From NCBI GenBank assembly GCA_947501215.1, contig CANMUS010000004.1, positions 62,001-126,000 of the forward strand: a stretch of DNA of 64,000 bases. Direction: 5' to 3'. This stretch comes from an uncultured Erythrobacter sp. Its GTDB lineage: Bacteria; Pseudomonadota; Alphaproteobacteria; Sphingomonadales; Sphingomonadaceae. The notes beneath the pieces were generated by a model. The model had not been told where the DNA came from. It ran no database searches and worked only from the letters and a program-made list of their open reading frames with translations. Shown here piece by piece: positions 1 to 9,860 of this stretch (position 1 is the stretch's first letter; each line of letters begins with the position of its first letter). The translations under genes and the position numbers were made by a program.

Positions 1-716
1 GGCCGGACGATATGCCGGAAAGCGAGCGCACGGGTCGTCCGCCGCTCGGCCGCTATGACACGAGCGGCAAGTTCGTGCCGTTCTACGAACGCTCCGAAAT
101 CGTCGCCGGCGCACTCGCCAATCGCGGGCTGGAAATTGCCTGGGCCGCCGATCCGGTCGAGTTCTTCTTCTTGCAGATTCAGGGCTCCGGCCTGCTGCGC
201 CTGCCCGACGGATCGCTGATGCGGATCGGCTATGCCGGGCAGAACGGCCGCGAATATGTCGGCATCGGCAGCGTTATGCGTGAGCGCGGATTGCTGGGCG
301 ACGGACCCGGCAAATACTCCGGCTCGATGCAGGGGATCATGCAGTACATCCGCGAAAACCCGGCCGAGGGCGAAGCGCTGATGAACCTCAACAAGAGCTG
401 GATATTCTTCCGCGAGCTCGACACCGACGGCCCGCTCGGCGCGCTGGAAGTGCCGGTGCGCGGCCAGTCGTCGGTCGCGGTCGATCCCAAATTCGTGCCG
501 CTGGGCGCACCGGTGTTCCTCGACCTCGACCGCAACGAGGCCGACGGCTTGTGGATCGCGCAGGACACGGGCGGCGCGATCAAGGGCGCCAACCGCTTCG
601 ACACCTTCTGGGGCAATGGCGAAGATGCGCGGCGGATCGCCGGCGGCATGAGCGGGCGCGGGCAAGCCATCGTTCTGCTGCCCCGCGGCACCACCGCCCG
701 CCTGCAGAACCGGTGA
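1..716 (+). CDS. mltA: Membrane-bound lytic murein transglycosylase A, 5' partial
   Basis: The reading frame is open from the window edge, so the true start and the signal peptide lie upstream; the first in-frame ATG at 12 is probably internal. About 235 C-terminal residues are visible. They contain the MltA barrel region (FFFLQIQGSG, then GYAGQNGREYVGIG) and the C-terminal 3D domain with DTGGAIKG followed by RFDTFWG, which carries the catalytic aspartate. MltA cleaves the MurNAc-GlcNAc bond of peptidoglycan, forming 1,6-anhydro-MurNAc, at the outer-membrane inner face. Its stop codon overlaps the GTG start of the next gene, so the two are probably translationally coupled. Confidence 0.9.
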   Translation, partial: PDDMPESERTGRPPLGRYDTSGKFVPFYERSEIVAGALANRGLEIAWAADPVEFFFLQIQGSGLLRLPDGSLMRIGYAGQNGREYVGIGSVMRERGLLGDGPGKYSGSMQGIMQYIRENPAEGEALMNLNKSWIFFRELDTDGPLGALEVPVRGQSSVAVDPKFVPLGAPVFLDLDRNEADGLWIAQDTGGAIKGANRFDTFWGNGEDARRIAGGMSGRGQAIVLLPRGTTARLQNR

Positions 717-1276
717 GCGCCCCGCGGGGCCTGAGCGAGGAAGAAAGCGAAGCCTGGGAAAAACTGGCCGCAACGGTCACGCCCATCCATCCTGCTATTG
801 CCCGGCCCGAACCCGAAGTTGCAAAGCCTCCGCCTCCGCCTCCGCCTCCCAAACAGCCGAAACTTCGCAAACAGCAACCTGCGCGGCCTGTAGCGGCTCC
901 GCCTCGCGCTCAGCCGAAACCTTCGTCGCCGGGAAACCTCGATTCGCATTGGGACCGGCGGCTCAAATCCGGCGCGCTCCAGCCCGATCTGACCCTGGAC
1001 CTGCATGGCTACAATCTCGACGCCGCCTACGACCGGCTGATGGGAGGCGTCGCGCAGGCGCGCGCCCTGGGCATGCGCACCATCCTGCTCGTCACGGGCA
1101 AATCCCGTCCGGTCGCGGCGGCGGATCGCGGTGCTTCTCGTGGCGTCATTCGCGCCAAGGTGCTCGACTGGCTGGCCGCGTCGAGCCACCACACCGCCAT
1201 CGCCGCCGTCCGCCGCGCGCACCAGCGCCACGGTGGCGACGGCGCGCTGTATATCGTTCTCAAGCGGGGACGCTAA
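713..1276 (+). CDS. Smr/MutS2-type domain protein
   Basis: A 187-aa protein. I place the start at GTG 713, overlapping the mltA stop, because longer versions would read antisense-like sequence through mltA. The N-terminal half is low-complexity and Pro/Lys-rich (residues ~25-75). The C-terminal half is an Smr domain with the hallmark LDLHGYN near residue 98, then RTILLVTGKS and HGGDGALYIVLKR. Smr domains bind and often cleave nucleic acids (branched DNA or mRNA on collided ribosomes); the function of stand-alone alphaproteobacterial members is not established. The mltA-smr pairing recurs in Sphingomonadales as far as I recall (knowledge, not checked). Confidence 0.85.
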   Translation: MSAPRGLSEEESEAWEKLAATVTPIHPAIARPEPEVAKPPPPPPPPKQPKLRKQQPARPVAAPPRAQPKPSSPGNLDSHWDRRLKSGALQPDLTLDLHGYNLDAAYDRLMGGVAQARALGMRTILLVTGKSRPVAAADRGASRGVIRAKVLDWLAASSHHTAIAAVRRAHQRHGGDGALYIVLKRGR

Positions 1277-1314
1277 AAGGGGCGCAGCACTCGCACCGCG
1301 CCCCTCCGGTGTAC

Positions 1315-3408
1315 TCAGTCCTGCTTCACGCTCTCTCGGTCCCAGAAGCGCAGCTCGCCGCACTTCTCGATGAAGGCGTTGGCCGCGTCCTTGCCGGAGG
1401 ATACGTCCACAAAGCCGTCGTCCATCCAGTTCCATACGCCTGCCGTTTCGAAGAGCGGTTTAACGGCGGGGACGTAAGCGAAGAATTTCGCATGGGCGAA
1501 GGCGTCATTGACGAAGTCGATGCTCGGCTTGTCGGTGTTGTAGCGCTTGGCCGAAGCCTCGCTCATGACGACCGCCACCGCATCGTATGTAACCGATGGA
1601 CCGCCATCGATCTTCTCGTCGGCTTCCATGATTTCGCCGTCGGACAACTTGGCCCCGGCCACGTGTGGAGCCACGATTTCGACCATACCGCCAGCGCTGG
1701 TCGCGGCTTCCTTCAGCGCCTTGACTACATCCGCATCGGCCCCGTCGGCAATATAGATGCCCAGCTTGCGACCCTTGAAGTTACCGGGACCGTTCTTGAG
1801 GATCGAAAGCGCTGGGCTTTCGGCCAGGTCGGTGATCGGGTCGCGCGCCGCCGGTACCTTTTCGGGCAGTTCGGGAAGGCCGATCCCGTCGGCCACCTCT
1901 TGCGCCAGTCCTTCGTCGATATGGCGCAAGTGGCCGATCATCCGCTTGCGGATACTCATCCGACCGACCTTGGACAGCTCGAAAGTCAGCGCGTTCGCCA
2001 TGTGCGTCTGCTCGACCGGGGTCTGCGAAACGTAGAACTGGCGAGCCTGGCTGTAGTGATCGGCGAAGGTCTCGCTGCGCACGCGCATCTTGGGCCCTTC
2101 CACCGGGGCCTCGTAGCTTTGGAACCCCCTCATCGGGCAAGCGCGCGGGCCGCGATCTTCCTCGGCACCGTCGCCATCGCCCCAACTATTGGGTTCGTAA
2201 TTCACGCGGCTCTTCGGATTGGTCATCGCCATGTGGCCATCCTGCTGGAAGTGGCGCACAGGGCACTTAGGCGCGTTGATCGGCAGGTGTGTGAAGTTTG
2301 GGCCACCGAGCCGCTTTAGCTGCGTGTCGAGATAGCTGAAGTTGCGTCCCTGCAGCAGCGGATCGTCCGAATGGTCGATGCCGGGCACCAGGTTCTGCGT
2401 GCAGAAGGCCACCTGCTCGGTCTCGGCAAAGAAATTGTCGACATTGGCGTCGAGCGTCAGCGTACCGATAATCTCGACGGGCACCTGCTCTTCGGGAATG
2501 ATCTTGGTCGCGTCGAGCACGTCGAATTCGAACTGCTCGGCGAATTCTTCGTCGAAGACCTGGATGCCCAGGTCCCACTGCGGGAAGTCGCCAGCGTCGA
2601 TCGCATCCCACATGTCGCGGCGATGGAAGTCGGGATCCATCCCGTTGACCTTGAGCGCCTCGTTCCAGATGACCGATTGCAGGCCCAGCTTCGGCTTCCA
2701 ATGGAACTTGACGAAGTGGCTCTCGCCCTTCTCGTTAACCAGCCGGAAGGTGTGCACGCCGAAACCTTCCATGAACCGGAACGAGCGCGGGATTGCGCGG
2801 TCGGACATGATCCACATAACCATGTTCATCGCTTCGGGGCTGAGGCTGATGAAATCCCAGAAATTGTCGTGCGCGGTCTGCGCCTGCGGAAAGCCGCGAT
2901 CGGGCGCGGGCTTCGCGGCATGGATCAGGTCCGGGAACTTGATCGCGTCTTGAATGAAGAAGACCGGGATATTGTTGCCCACCAGGTCCCAGTTGCCTTC
3001 TTGGGTGTAGAACTTGGTCGCGAAGCCGCGCACATCGCGCGCCAGATCGGGCGAACCCTTGTTGCCTGCCACGGTCGAGAAGCGCGTGAAGGTAGGCACC
3101 TTTACGCCCTCTTCGTTGAAGATCCTTGCCCGCGAATACTGCGGAATCGCCTTCTTCAGCTCGAAGTGGCCGTGCACTCCGTATCCGCGGGCATGGACCA
3201 CGCGTTCAGGGATGCGTTCATGGTCGAAATGGAAGATCTTCTCGCGCGCAATCTGATCTTCAAGCAGTTGCGGCCCGCGCGGACCAGCGGTCAGCCAGTT
3301 CTGGTCGTCCGCGATCGGATGACCTTGCGCGGTCGTCATCACATCGTCGTCGCCCTTCGGCTTCTGGTGGTTAACGCCACCATCGGACAGCGCAAATTTG
3401 TCGGTCAT
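1315..3408 (-). CDS. katE: Large-subunit monofunctional catalase (HPII type)
   Basis: 697 aa, the length of clade II catalases, which carry an extra C-terminal flavodoxin/DJ-1-like domain. The heme domain shows the distal His at ~72 in [12 protein letters not shown] and the proximal Tyr at ~359 in RNFSYLDTQ. The C-terminal domain starts near residue 555 ([17 protein letters not shown]). It disproportionates hydrogen peroxide to water and oxygen in the cytoplasm. The ATG at 3408 has GGAG about 8 nt upstream. It heads a run of four minus-strand peroxide-scavenging genes but has its own leader of more than 300 bp, so it is probably transcribed separately; a general-stress-type promoter is a candidate. 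Confidence 0.97.
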   Translation of the reverse strand: MTDKFALSDGGVNHQKPKGDDDVMTTAQGHPIADDQNWLTAGPRGPQLLEDQIAREKIFHFDHERIPERVVHARGYGVHGHFELKKAIPQYSRARIFNEEGVKVPTFTRFSTVAGNKGSPDLARDVRGFATKFYTQEGNWDLVGNNIPVFFIQDAIKFPDLIHAAKPAPDRGFPQAQTAHDNFWDFISLSPEAMNMVMWIMSDRAIPRSFRFMEGFGVHTFRLVNEKGESHFVKFHWKPKLGLQSVIWNEALKVNGMDPDFHRRDMWDAIDAGDFPQWDLGIQVFDEEFAEQFEFDVLDATKIIPEEQVPVEIIGTLTLDANVDNFFAETEQVAFCTQNLVPGIDHSDDPLLQGRNFSYLDTQLKRLGGPNFTHLPINAPKCPVRHFQQDGHMAMTNPKSRVNYEPNSWGDGDGAEEDRGPRACPMRGFQSYEAPVEGPKMRVRSETFADHYSQARQFYVSQTPVEQTHMANALTFELSKVGRMSIRKRMIGHLRHIDEGLAQEVADGIGLPELPEKVPAARDPITDLAESPALSILKNGPGNFKGRKLGIYIADGADADVVKALKEAATSAGGMVEIVAPHVAGAKLSDGEIMEADEKIDGGPSVTYDAVAVVMSEASAKRYNTDKPSIDFVNDAFAHAKFFAYVPAVKPLFETAGVWNWMDDGFVDVSSGKDAANAFIEKCGELRFWDRESVKQD

Positions 3409-3467
3409 GTCTGTTGCTCCAGTTCAGGTAGTCGGTGCGTCCGAGAGTGACCTCCCGACTCGAGACT

Positions 3468-3492
3468 TACGGAGCGTTGGTGCCTTCGTTCC
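3468..3492 (-). promoter_or_regulatory. Candidate EcfG-type general stress promoter of katE
   Basis: On the minus strand GGAAC (3492-3488) is followed after 16 nt by CGTA (3471-3468), about 60 nt before the katE start. The alphaproteobacterial EcfG consensus is GGAAC-N16/17-CGTT, so three of four -10 bases match. KatE is a classical member of that regulon; the assignment here is inference. Confidence 0.35.
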
Positions 3493-3532
3493 ACCAACCC
3501 TTGGAAACATGACGTAATCAAACAAATATCAA

Positions 3533-3562
3533 TAAAAAAGCCCCCGACCTGCAGTCGGGGGC
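3533..3562 (-). terminator. Rho-independent terminator downstream of katG
   Basis: A 9-bp perfect GC-rich stem (GCCCCCGAC / GTCGGGGGC, 5-nt loop, 3540-3562) is followed on the minus strand by an uninterrupted run of six T residues. It lies about 175 nt after the katG stop and before the katE promoter region, so it insulates katE from katG read-through. Confidence 0.8.
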
Positions 3563-3689
3563 TCTCGGTGGACGACCAGCTAGGCCGTCTATGGGGTGAC
3601 CATGAACGAGGACATATCAAATGTCAAAGCGTTCCTGGGCTGCGATGAGTGGAATGGTAAGTTTTAATCGCCCGCCCATCGAACGACTG

Positions 3690-3727
3690 GGACGGAGCGA
3701 TCTCGGGGGTCGAGCACCGCTCCGTCC
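3690..3727 (-). other. Hairpin just after katG stop
   Basis: A 10-bp perfect inverted repeat (GGACGGAGCG / CGCTCCGTCC) with an 18-nt spacer begins about 10 nt after the katG stop on the minus strand. It has no T-run, so it is more likely an mRNA 3'-stabilising stem than an intrinsic terminator. The true terminator follows at 3533-3562. Confidence 0.45.
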
Positions 3728-3736
3728 GCAGTCGCA

Positions 3737-5953
3737 TCAGCCGTGGTACTTGGCGTAAGTCAGGTCGAAGCGGTCGGCATCCATGACCTTGGTCCATGCC
3801 GCCACGAAGTCCTTCACGAACTTCTCTTCATTGCCGTTCTCGGCATAGACTTCCGCTACTGCACGCAGGCGGGAGTTGGAGCCGAAGACGAGGTCGGTCC
3901 GGGTGGCGTGCCACAGAGTATTGCCGGTCTCGCGGCAGGTGCCGACGAATTCTTCGTCACCGCTCTCGTCGACCACTTCCCAGATCACGCCCATGCCGAG
4001 CAGGTTCCGGAAGAAGCTATTGTCGAGCTTGCCCGGGGTCTCGGTCAGCACGCCGATGTTGTTGCCGTGCTGCGTATGTTTGCTCACCGCACCCATCGCC
4101 CGCATCCCGCCGACCAGCACGGTCATTTCCGGGATGCTGAGGCCGAGCAGGTGCGCCCGGTCGATCAGCATGTCCTCGGTCTTCACCGATGCCTTCGTCT
4201 TGAGGTAGTTGCGGAAGCCATCGGCAAACGGCTCCAGCGGCTCCCAGCTCTCGGCATCGAAGTCTTCGCGCTTCGCATCGCCGCGGCCGGTGGTGACGGG
4301 GACGGAGATGTCGAAGCCTGCATCCTTCGCTGCTTTCTCTACAGCAGCCGAACCTGCGATGACGATGGCATCGGCCATCGAGATACCGCCGCGGATTTCG
4401 TCGAGCTTGGCGAGGACTTCGCCCAGTTCTTCGGGATCGTTGACCTTCCAGTTTTTCAGTTCGTCGAAGCGGATATGTGCGCCATTCGCGCCGCCGCGAT
4501 GGTCCGAATTGCGATAGGTCGAGGCCGAGGCCCAGGCAGCCTTGACCAGCGCCGGAACCGTGAGGCCGCTGTCGAGGACCTTCGACTTGAAGGCGGACAG
4601 ATCGCCATCCGAGACCTGCGTTCCGGCGGGCACGGGGTCCTGCCAAATCAGGTCCTCGCTCGGCACTTCGGGGCCGAGGTAACGGACCTTGGGGCCCATG
4701 TCGCGGTGGCACAGCTTGAACCACGCGCGAGCGAAAGCGTCGTCGAGGGCCGACTGGTCGTTGAGGAAGCGTTCCGAAATCTTGCGATATTCCGGATCGC
4801 GCTTCAAGGCCATGTCGGCCGTCGTCATGATGGTCGGGACCTTCTTGTTCGGGTCCCGTGCATCGGGCGCCATGTCGGCCTCTTCCGGGTCGATCGGCGT
4901 CCACTGGTGTGCTCCCGCAGGGCTCTTGGTGAGCTCGTAGTCGTATTTGAACAGCAGCCGGAAATAGTCGTTGCCCCACTGCGTCGGGTTCGGCGTCCAC
5001 GCGCCCTCGATGCCGGATGTGGTTATGTGGCCCTTGCCGATTTCGTCCGGGTCGGTCAGCCAGCCGAAGCCCATGCGGTGCAGGTTTTCGCCCTCGGGCG
5101 CGCTGCTGAAGGTGTCGGACGGTGCCGCGCCGTGGCACTTGCCGAACGCATGACCGCCGGCGGTGAGCGCGACGGTTTCCTCGTCGTTCATGGCCATGCG
5201 GGCGAAGGTTTCGCGCATGTCGCGCGCCATGCCTTCGGCATCGTGCGGATTGCCGCCCGGGCCTTCGGGATTAACGTATATAAGGCCCATCTGGATCGCG
5301 GCGAGCGGGTTTTCGAGCGCGCGGCCCTCATCGGGATGGATACGGGTTTCGGCGCCGGTATCGACCCATTTTTCTTCCGTGCCCCAATAGACGGTTTCGG
5401 GATCGAATACGTCTTTGCGGCCGCCGCCGAAGCCGAACACGGGGCCACCCATGCTTTCGATCGCGACATTGCCGGTGAGGATGAAGAGGTCGGCCCAGCT
5501 GATGTGCTTGCCGTATTTCTGCTTGATCGGCCACAGCAGGCGGCGGGCCTTGTCGAGGTTGCCGTTGTCGGGCCAGCTGTTGAGCGGGGCGAAGCGCTGC
5601 TGGCCGCTGCCGCCGCCACCGCGTCCGTCGCCGGTGCGATAGGTCCCTGCCGCGTGCCACGCCATGCGGATGAAGAACGGGCCGTAATGGCCATAGTCCG
5701 CCGGCCACCATTCCTGGCTGTCGGTCATCAGGTCGGTCAGGTCCTGCTTCAGCGCGTTGTAGTCCAGCGCGTTGAATGCTTCGCAATAATCGAAATCCTC
5801 GCCCATGGGGTCGGCTGCGCGGCCGCCTTCGGTCAGGATTTCGAGATCGAGCTGGTCGGGCCACCAATCGCGGTTCCGGCGGCCGAAGAGGGCGCGGGTT
5901 CCGCTGTCTCCGGTGAAGGGGCAGCCGCTGATATCTCCGGTTTTGGCGTCCAT
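3737..5953 (-). CDS. katG: Catalase-peroxidase
   Basis: 738 aa, full length for a two-domain bacterial KatG. The active N-terminal heme domain has the distal triad in [11 protein letters not shown] (Arg96, Trp99, His100). The Tyr and Met of the Trp-Tyr-Met adduct sit in [11 protein letters not shown] and [10 protein letters not shown], and the proximal His is in [11 protein letters not shown]. The C-terminal domain is the degenerate duplicate. The enzyme removes peroxide and oxidises organic electron donors. ATG 5953 is preceded by a strong GAGGAG at 8-12 nt. An imperfect dyad lies 80-110 bp upstream, suggesting OxyR-type control; no oxyR is in the window. Confidence 0.98.
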   Translation of the reverse strand: MDAKTGDISGCPFTGDSGTRALFGRRNRDWWPDQLDLEILTEGGRAADPMGEDFDYCEAFNALDYNALKQDLTDLMTDSQEWWPADYGHYGPFFIRMAWHAAGTYRTGDGRGGGGSGQQRFAPLNSWPDNGNLDKARRLLWPIKQKYGKHISWADLFILTGNVAIESMGGPVFGFGGGRKDVFDPETVYWGTEEKWVDTGAETRIHPDEGRALENPLAAIQMGLIYVNPEGPGGNPHDAEGMARDMRETFARMAMNDEETVALTAGGHAFGKCHGAAPSDTFSSAPEGENLHRMGFGWLTDPDEIGKGHITTSGIEGAWTPNPTQWGNDYFRLLFKYDYELTKSPAGAHQWTPIDPEEADMAPDARDPNKKVPTIMTTADMALKRDPEYRKISERFLNDQSALDDAFARAWFKLCHRDMGPKVRYLGPEVPSEDLIWQDPVPAGTQVSDGDLSAFKSKVLDSGLTVPALVKAAWASASTYRNSDHRGGANGAHIRFDELKNWKVNDPEELGEVLAKLDEIRGGISMADAIVIAGSAAVEKAAKDAGFDISVPVTTGRGDAKREDFDAESWEPLEPFADGFRNYLKTKASVKTEDMLIDRAHLLGLSIPEMTVLVGGMRAMGAVSKHTQHGNNIGVLTETPGKLDNSFFRNLLGMGVIWEVVDESGDEEFVGTCRETGNTLWHATRTDLVFGSNSRLRAVAEVYAENGNEEKFVKDFVAAWTKVMDADRFDLTYAKYHG

Positions 5954-6032
5954 GTAAGTGCTCTCCTCTTGTATAAAGACTCGGTCTCCCGTCCGAGATT
6001 GGAAGCACTGTGAACACGGGCCGGTAATCCGT

Positions 6033-6062
6033 CCAATCGATTAAACGGTTCAAATTGATTGG
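6033..6062. promoter_or_regulatory. Dyad upstream of katG (candidate OxyR/LysR operator)
   Basis: The arms CCAATCGATT (6033-6042) and AATTGATTGG (6053-6062) form a 10-bp inverted repeat with one mismatch around a 10-bp AT-rich spacer. It lies 80-110 bp upstream of the katG ATG. Size and AT content fit a LysR-family (OxyR) binding site, but the sequence is not an exact match to the enterobacterial OxyR consensus. Confidence 0.4.
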
Positions 6063-6100
6063 CTGGGGCGATTTTGCGATGGGCCGTGTCACCAGATACG

Positions 6101-6136
6101 AAAACGCCGCCATCCGCTTGGGATGACGGCGCTTTT
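6101..6136 (-). terminator. Terminator downstream of ahpF (possibly bidirectional)
   Basis: An 11-bp stem with one mismatch (6105-6115 and 6121-6131) has a 5-nt loop and a four-T run on each strand. On the minus strand it lies just after the ahpF stop, so its main role should be ending the ahpC-ahpF transcript. Confidence 0.65.
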
Positions 6137-6156
6137 GCTTCGGGTCGCCGGTCGCT

Positions 6157-7746
6157 TCAAGCGGCCTTCGCGATTTCCTCGGCAGGCTCTGTGCGGATCA
6201 GGTAGTCGAAAGCGGAGAGGCCCGCCTTCGAGCCTTCGCCCATGGCGACGACGATCTGCTTGTACGGCACATCCGTCACATCGCCTGCGCCGAGCACGCC
6301 CGGCAGGTTTGTGCGGCCTTCCTCGTCCGTGACGATCTCGCCGAACTCAGTCAGTTCGAGGCCGGAATCCTTGAGCCATTCGGTATTCGGCACGAGACCG
6401 ATCTGGACGAACACGCCTTCGAGTTCGATGCGCCGTTCGTCGCCGCTTGTGCGATCCTTGAGAACCAGGCCGTTCACCTTGCCATTGTCGCCGGTGATCT
6501 CGGTGGTCTGGCCACTGGTGACGATCTCGACATTGGAGAGACTGCGCAGTTTGGCCTGCAGGACCTCGTCGGCGCGCAGCTTGTCGTCATATTCGATCAG
6601 CGTGACGTGGTCGACGATCTTGGCAAGGTCGATCGCCGCCTCGACGCCCGAATTCCCGCCGCCGATCACCGCGATGCGCTTGCCCTTGAACAGGGGGCCG
6701 TCGCAATGCGGGCAATAGGCCACGCCCTTGTTGCGATACTCGGCTTCGCCCGGAACGCCGAGATTGCGCCAGCGCGCACCGGTCGCGAGGATCAGGCTGC
6801 GCGCCTTCAGGCTCGCGCCATTGCCTAGTTCGACCGTATGCAGTCCGCCCTCGGTTTTCGCCGGGACCAGCTTCACGGCCTTGGCGAGGTTCATGAGGTC
6901 GATGGTGTTCTCGCCGATCTGCCGTTCCAGGTCCGCCGCCAGCTTGGGCCCTTCGGTATAGGCGGTGCCGGGCAAGTTCTCGATACCGAGCGTGTCGTGC
7001 AGCTGGCCGCCGAAGCGTTCCGCCGCGATACCCGTGCGGAACCCCTTGCGAGCGGTGTAAATCGCGCTCGCCGCGCCTGCCGGACCGCCGCCCACGATCA
7101 GCACTTCGAACGGATCCTTGGCGGCCAGCCTCTCGGCGGCCTTCGCATCGGCATTGGTGTCGAGCCTGGCGAGGATTTCGGCCAGCTCCATCTTGCCATT
7201 GTAGAAGGGCTCACCGTTGAGGAAGGTTGCCGGCACAGCCATCACGTCGCGCGCGTCGACCTCGTCCTGGTAGGTCCCGCCCTCGATCAGCGTCGCGGTG
7301 ATGCGCGGATTTTCCAGCGCCATCAGCGTGAGCGCCTGCACCACATCGGGGCAGTTGTGGCAGCTCAGCGAGAAATACATTTCGAAATTGAAGTCGCCTT
7401 CCAAGCCGCGGACCTGCTCCAGCAGATCGGCATCGACCTTGGGCGGGTGACCACCGGCCCACAGCAGCGCGAGTACCAGCGAAGTGAACTCGTGCCCCAT
7501 GGGTAGCCCCGCAAAGCGCACCCACTTCTCCGCATCGCTCGCGCGGCGGATGACGAAGCTGGGCTTGCGGTCGTCCGTCCCGTCGAAGCTCGCCACGACC
7601 TTGTCGTGCAGGCTGGCGATCTCTTCCAGCAATTCGCGCGTCTGGCGCGATTTGTCGTCATCTCCCAGCGACGCGACCAGCTCCACCGGCTCCCGCAAAT
7701 TGGCGAGATATGTGGTGAGCTGCTGTTTCATCGTGTCGTCGAGCAT
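6157..7746 (-). CDS. ahpF: Alkyl hydroperoxide reductase subunit F
   Basis: 529 aa, matching AhpF. The N-terminal thioredoxin-like domain carries the CxxC redox pair in LSCHNCPD (Cys129, Cys132). The thioredoxin-reductase-like part has an FAD motif ([13 protein letters not shown]), the CPHC disulfide centre ([12 protein letters not shown]) and an NAD-binding motif ([12 protein letters not shown]). It passes electrons from NADH to AhpC. ATG 7746 has GGAG 6 nt upstream. It is the second gene of the ahpC-ahpF unit, separated from ahpC by a strong intercistronic hairpin that should lower its expression relative to ahpC. Confidence 0.97.
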   Translation of the reverse strand: MLDDTMKQQLTTYLANLREPVELVASLGDDDKSRQTRELLEEIASLHDKVVASFDGTDDRKPSFVIRRASDAEKWVRFAGLPMGHEFTSLVLALLWAGGHPPKVDADLLEQVRGLEGDFNFEMYFSLSCHNCPDVVQALTLMALENPRITATLIEGGTYQDEVDARDVMAVPATFLNGEPFYNGKMELAEILARLDTNADAKAAERLAAKDPFEVLIVGGGPAGAASAIYTARKGFRTGIAAERFGGQLHDTLGIENLPGTAYTEGPKLAADLERQIGENTIDLMNLAKAVKLVPAKTEGGLHTVELGNGASLKARSLILATGARWRNLGVPGEAEYRNKGVAYCPHCDGPLFKGKRIAVIGGGNSGVEAAIDLAKIVDHVTLIEYDDKLRADEVLQAKLRSLSNVEIVTSGQTTEITGDNGKVNGLVLKDRTSGDERRIELEGVFVQIGLVPNTEWLKDSGLELTEFGEIVTDEEGRTNLPGVLGAGDVTDVPYKQIVVAMGEGSKAGLSAFDYLIRTEPAEEIAKAA

Positions 7747-7772
7747 GGTGTTCTCCGAGAAAGGTCAGAAAA

Positions 7773-7820
7773 ATGGAAAAGGCCCGGGGCGGGGATTGGG
7801 GGGAGGATGCCCCGGGCCTT
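7773..7820 (-). terminator. Intercistronic terminator/attenuator between ahpC and ahpF
   Basis: A 12-bp perfect stem (AAGGCCCGGGGC at 7779-7790 pairing with 7809-7820) is followed on the minus strand by TTTTCC and a further five-T run. It lies between the ahpC stop and the ahpF start. Partial termination here would yield abundant ahpC and less ahpF mRNA. Confidence 0.75.
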
Positions 7821-7896
7821 CCAGCGACCCGAGCGGGGCTCGGGCTCTTATCGCGCTCCTTCTAGGAGGTACGGGAGCGCGTATGCGGTTGCCGGC

Positions 7897-8463
7897 TTAA
7901 ATCTTGCCGACAAGATCGAGGGAGGGGGCCAGCGTGTCGCTGCCTTCTTCCCACGCGGCCGGGCAAACCTGGCCGGGGTTGGCGCGGACATACTGCGCGG
8001 CCTTGATCTTGCGGGCCAGTTCGTTGGCATTGCGGCCGACGCCTTCGCAGGTCTGCTCCATGATCTGGATCACGCCGTCCGGATCGACGACGAAGGTCGC
8101 GCGATCGGCAAGGCCGACGCCTTCACGCAGCACGTCGAAGTTGCGCGCAAGGACGTGGTTCTGGTCGCCGAGGAACGGGAAGTTCAACTTGCCGATCTTG
8201 TCCGACGTGTCGTGCCAGGCCTTGTGGCTGAAGTGCGTGTCTGTCGACACGGCATAGACTTCGACATCCATCTTCTGGAGCATGTTGTACTGCTCGCCGA
8301 GGTCTTCGAGTTCGGTGGGGCAGACGAAAGTGAAGTCGGCCGGGTAAAAGAAGAACACGGCCCACTTGCCCTTCACGTCCTCGTCGGTGACGTCGTAGAA
8401 ATCCTCGCCGGCCTTGAAGGCGGTGGCGGTGAACGGTTTGATCTGGCTTCCGATGATACCCAT
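7897..8463 (-). CDS. ahpC: Alkyl hydroperoxide reductase subunit C (peroxiredoxin)
   Basis: 188 aa, typical 2-Cys Prx1/AhpC length. The peroxidatic cysteine is Cys48 in [11 protein letters not shown] and the resolving cysteine is in GQVCPAAW near residue 168. It reduces hydrogen peroxide and organic hydroperoxides and is recycled by AhpF. ATG 8463 has GGAGA 6-7 nt upstream. The 240-bp region before it, shared with the divergent lipoprotein gene, must hold its promoter; GATAA and TTATC half-sites are present but no clear operator could be defined. Confidence 0.97.
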   Translation of the reverse strand: MGIIGSQIKPFTATAFKAGEDFYDVTDEDVKGKWAVFFFYPADFTFVCPTELEDLGEQYNMLQKMDVEVYAVSTDTHFSHKAWHDTSDKIGKLNFPFLGDQNHVLARNFDVLREGVGLADRATFVVDPDGVIQIMEQTCEGVGRNANELARKIKAAQYVRANPGQVCPAAWEEGSDTLAPSLDLVGKI

Positions 8464-8706
8464 GGGTTGTCTCCGTTGTGGGGTTGAAACTGATGGGTGT
8501 CAGATAGGCCGTGGTGCGATGCACAAAAGCGATAAGTTGCGATTGCGAGCATCGGAATTATCAATCACAGGATTGGAACTTTTGAAAAGTGCAACAGAGG
8601 TGCGATTTCATTGCGATTTGCGCAATCGCCGAATTCTTCGAGAATTCCTTAGCCGACCCTGCAATCCGCTGATAATGAGAATGCATCGCAATAAGAAGGA
8701 TTCGAT

Positions 8707-9216
8707 ATGCGTAAATTTGCTTTCGCCGCCGCCGTTGCCGGCAGCACCCTCGCCCTCGCAGCCTGCTCGGGCGAAGCCGAAGACACGGTAATCACGGACG
8801 ACGCGACGACGCCGGCCCAGATGGAAACGGTCGAAGCTGCCGATACCCAGACCGTTATCGATGCCGGGACGGCAACCGCCGAAGATCTCGCAGGCGTCGA
8901 AGGCATCTCCGAAGACCTGGCGGCAGCGATCGTCGCTGGCCAGCCCTATGCGGACGTGACCGCTTTCAACACGGTGCTGATGGAAAGCCTCACCGAAGAG
9001 CAGGCCGCCACCGTTCGCGAGCGCGTGTTCGTGCCGGTAAATCTTAACGAGGCGACCGAAGAGCAGATCCGCCTGATCCCCGGCATGACCGACAAGATGG
9101 TCCACGAATTCGAAGAATACCGCCCTTACGAAGACATGGCCGAATTCGACCGCGAGATCGGCAAGTATGTCGACGAGGCGGAAGTTGCTCGTTTCCGCAA
9201 TTACGTCACTCTCTGA
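8707..9216 (+). CDS. Lipoprotein with tandem helix-hairpin-helix motifs
   Basis: 169 aa. A signal peptide ends in a lipobox (LALAACS, Cys near residue 20), then an acidic Thr-rich spacer and two HhH-like segments: TAEDLAGVEGISEDLAAAIV (~57-76) and LNEATEEQIRLIPGMTDKMV (~115-134). The second is the ComEA-type signature N-x-A-(S/T)-x-x-x-L-x-x-I-P-G. HhH modules bind DNA backbone non-specifically; on a lipoprotein this suggests an envelope DNA-binding role or a structural re-use. It is divergent from ahpC, and its 3' end overlaps the next gene tail-to-tail by 16 bp. The biological role is unknown. Confidence 0.8.
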   Translation: MRKFAFAAAVAGSTLALAACSGEAEDTVITDDATTPAQMETVEAADTQTVIDAGTATAEDLAGVEGISEDLAAAIVAGQPYADVTAFNTVLMESLTEEQAATVRERVFVPVNLNEATEEQIRLIPGMTDKMVHEFEEYRPYEDMAEFDREIGKYVDEAEVARFRNYVTL

Positions 9217-9803
9217 CGCATTTGCAGCACGATCCTGACGCCTTCGATCCCCACGAGGATGCCGACGTGTATCCAGGCCGTGGTCGGATCGAAGGCGGAC
9301 AGGACCCAGTGCAGGAAGACGAGCACTGCAGCCGGATAGACCAGCCGGTGCAATGTCTTCCATGACCGCTTGAGCGCCCTCGTCGCGATGTCGTTGGATG
9401 TCACGGCGAGCGGCACGAACAGCGCGAAGGCCAGCCAGCCCGCGAGCAGATATGCTTCGCTCGCCTCTGCCAGCACGGCGGAAAAAGAGGCCTTTTTCCA
9501 GAGATAGATACCGGTGTGAAACGCGGCATAGCCGAAACTCGCCACGCCCAGATCTCGCCTCCGCCGCATCAGCCAGGCAGCCCATTTCCGCTTGCGAAAC
9601 GCGAGCCGGATCGGCGTGACGGCCAACGTCAGCAGCAGCAGCCACGCGGCCCAATCGCCGCTATCTCCGATCGCGTGGCCATAGCCATAGGCGTCGGGCG
9701 TGGCGATCCAGCGCCAGCTCATCCACAGGCCGGGCAGCGCGAGGATGAGCCAGAGGGCTGGGCGGGATTTGAGGAAAGATGTCATTGTGAGCAGCCGCAA
9801 CAT
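9201..9803 (-). CDS. msrQ: MsrQ/YedZ-like heme-binding ferric-reductase-type membrane protein
   Basis: 200 aa with about six hydrophobic helices and conserved histidines in the family pattern (AAFHTGIYL, KTLHRLVYP, LVFLHWVLS), matching MsrQ, the quinol-linked partner of the periplasmic methionine sulfoxide reductase MsrP. No msrP is in the window, so the partner is elsewhere or this is a stand-alone member. An alternative ATG at 9785 gives a version 6 aa shorter; neither start has a clear ribosome site. It overlaps the convergent HhH lipoprotein gene by 16 bp. Confidence 0.8.
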   Translation of the reverse strand: MLRLLTMTSFLKSRPALWLILALPGLWMSWRWIATPDAYGYGHAIGDSGDWAAWLLLLTLAVTPIRLAFRKRKWAAWLMRRRRDLGVASFGYAAFHTGIYLWKKASFSAVLAEASEAYLLAGWLAFALFVPLAVTSNDIATRALKRSWKTLHRLVYPAAVLVFLHWVLSAFDPTTAWIHVGILVGIEGVRIVLQMRQRVT

Positions 9804-9860
9804 GGCCGCCGCCGATTTGGCAAGCCCTAACTGCTCTGCTCTTCTATCCGAAGCTGCGGA

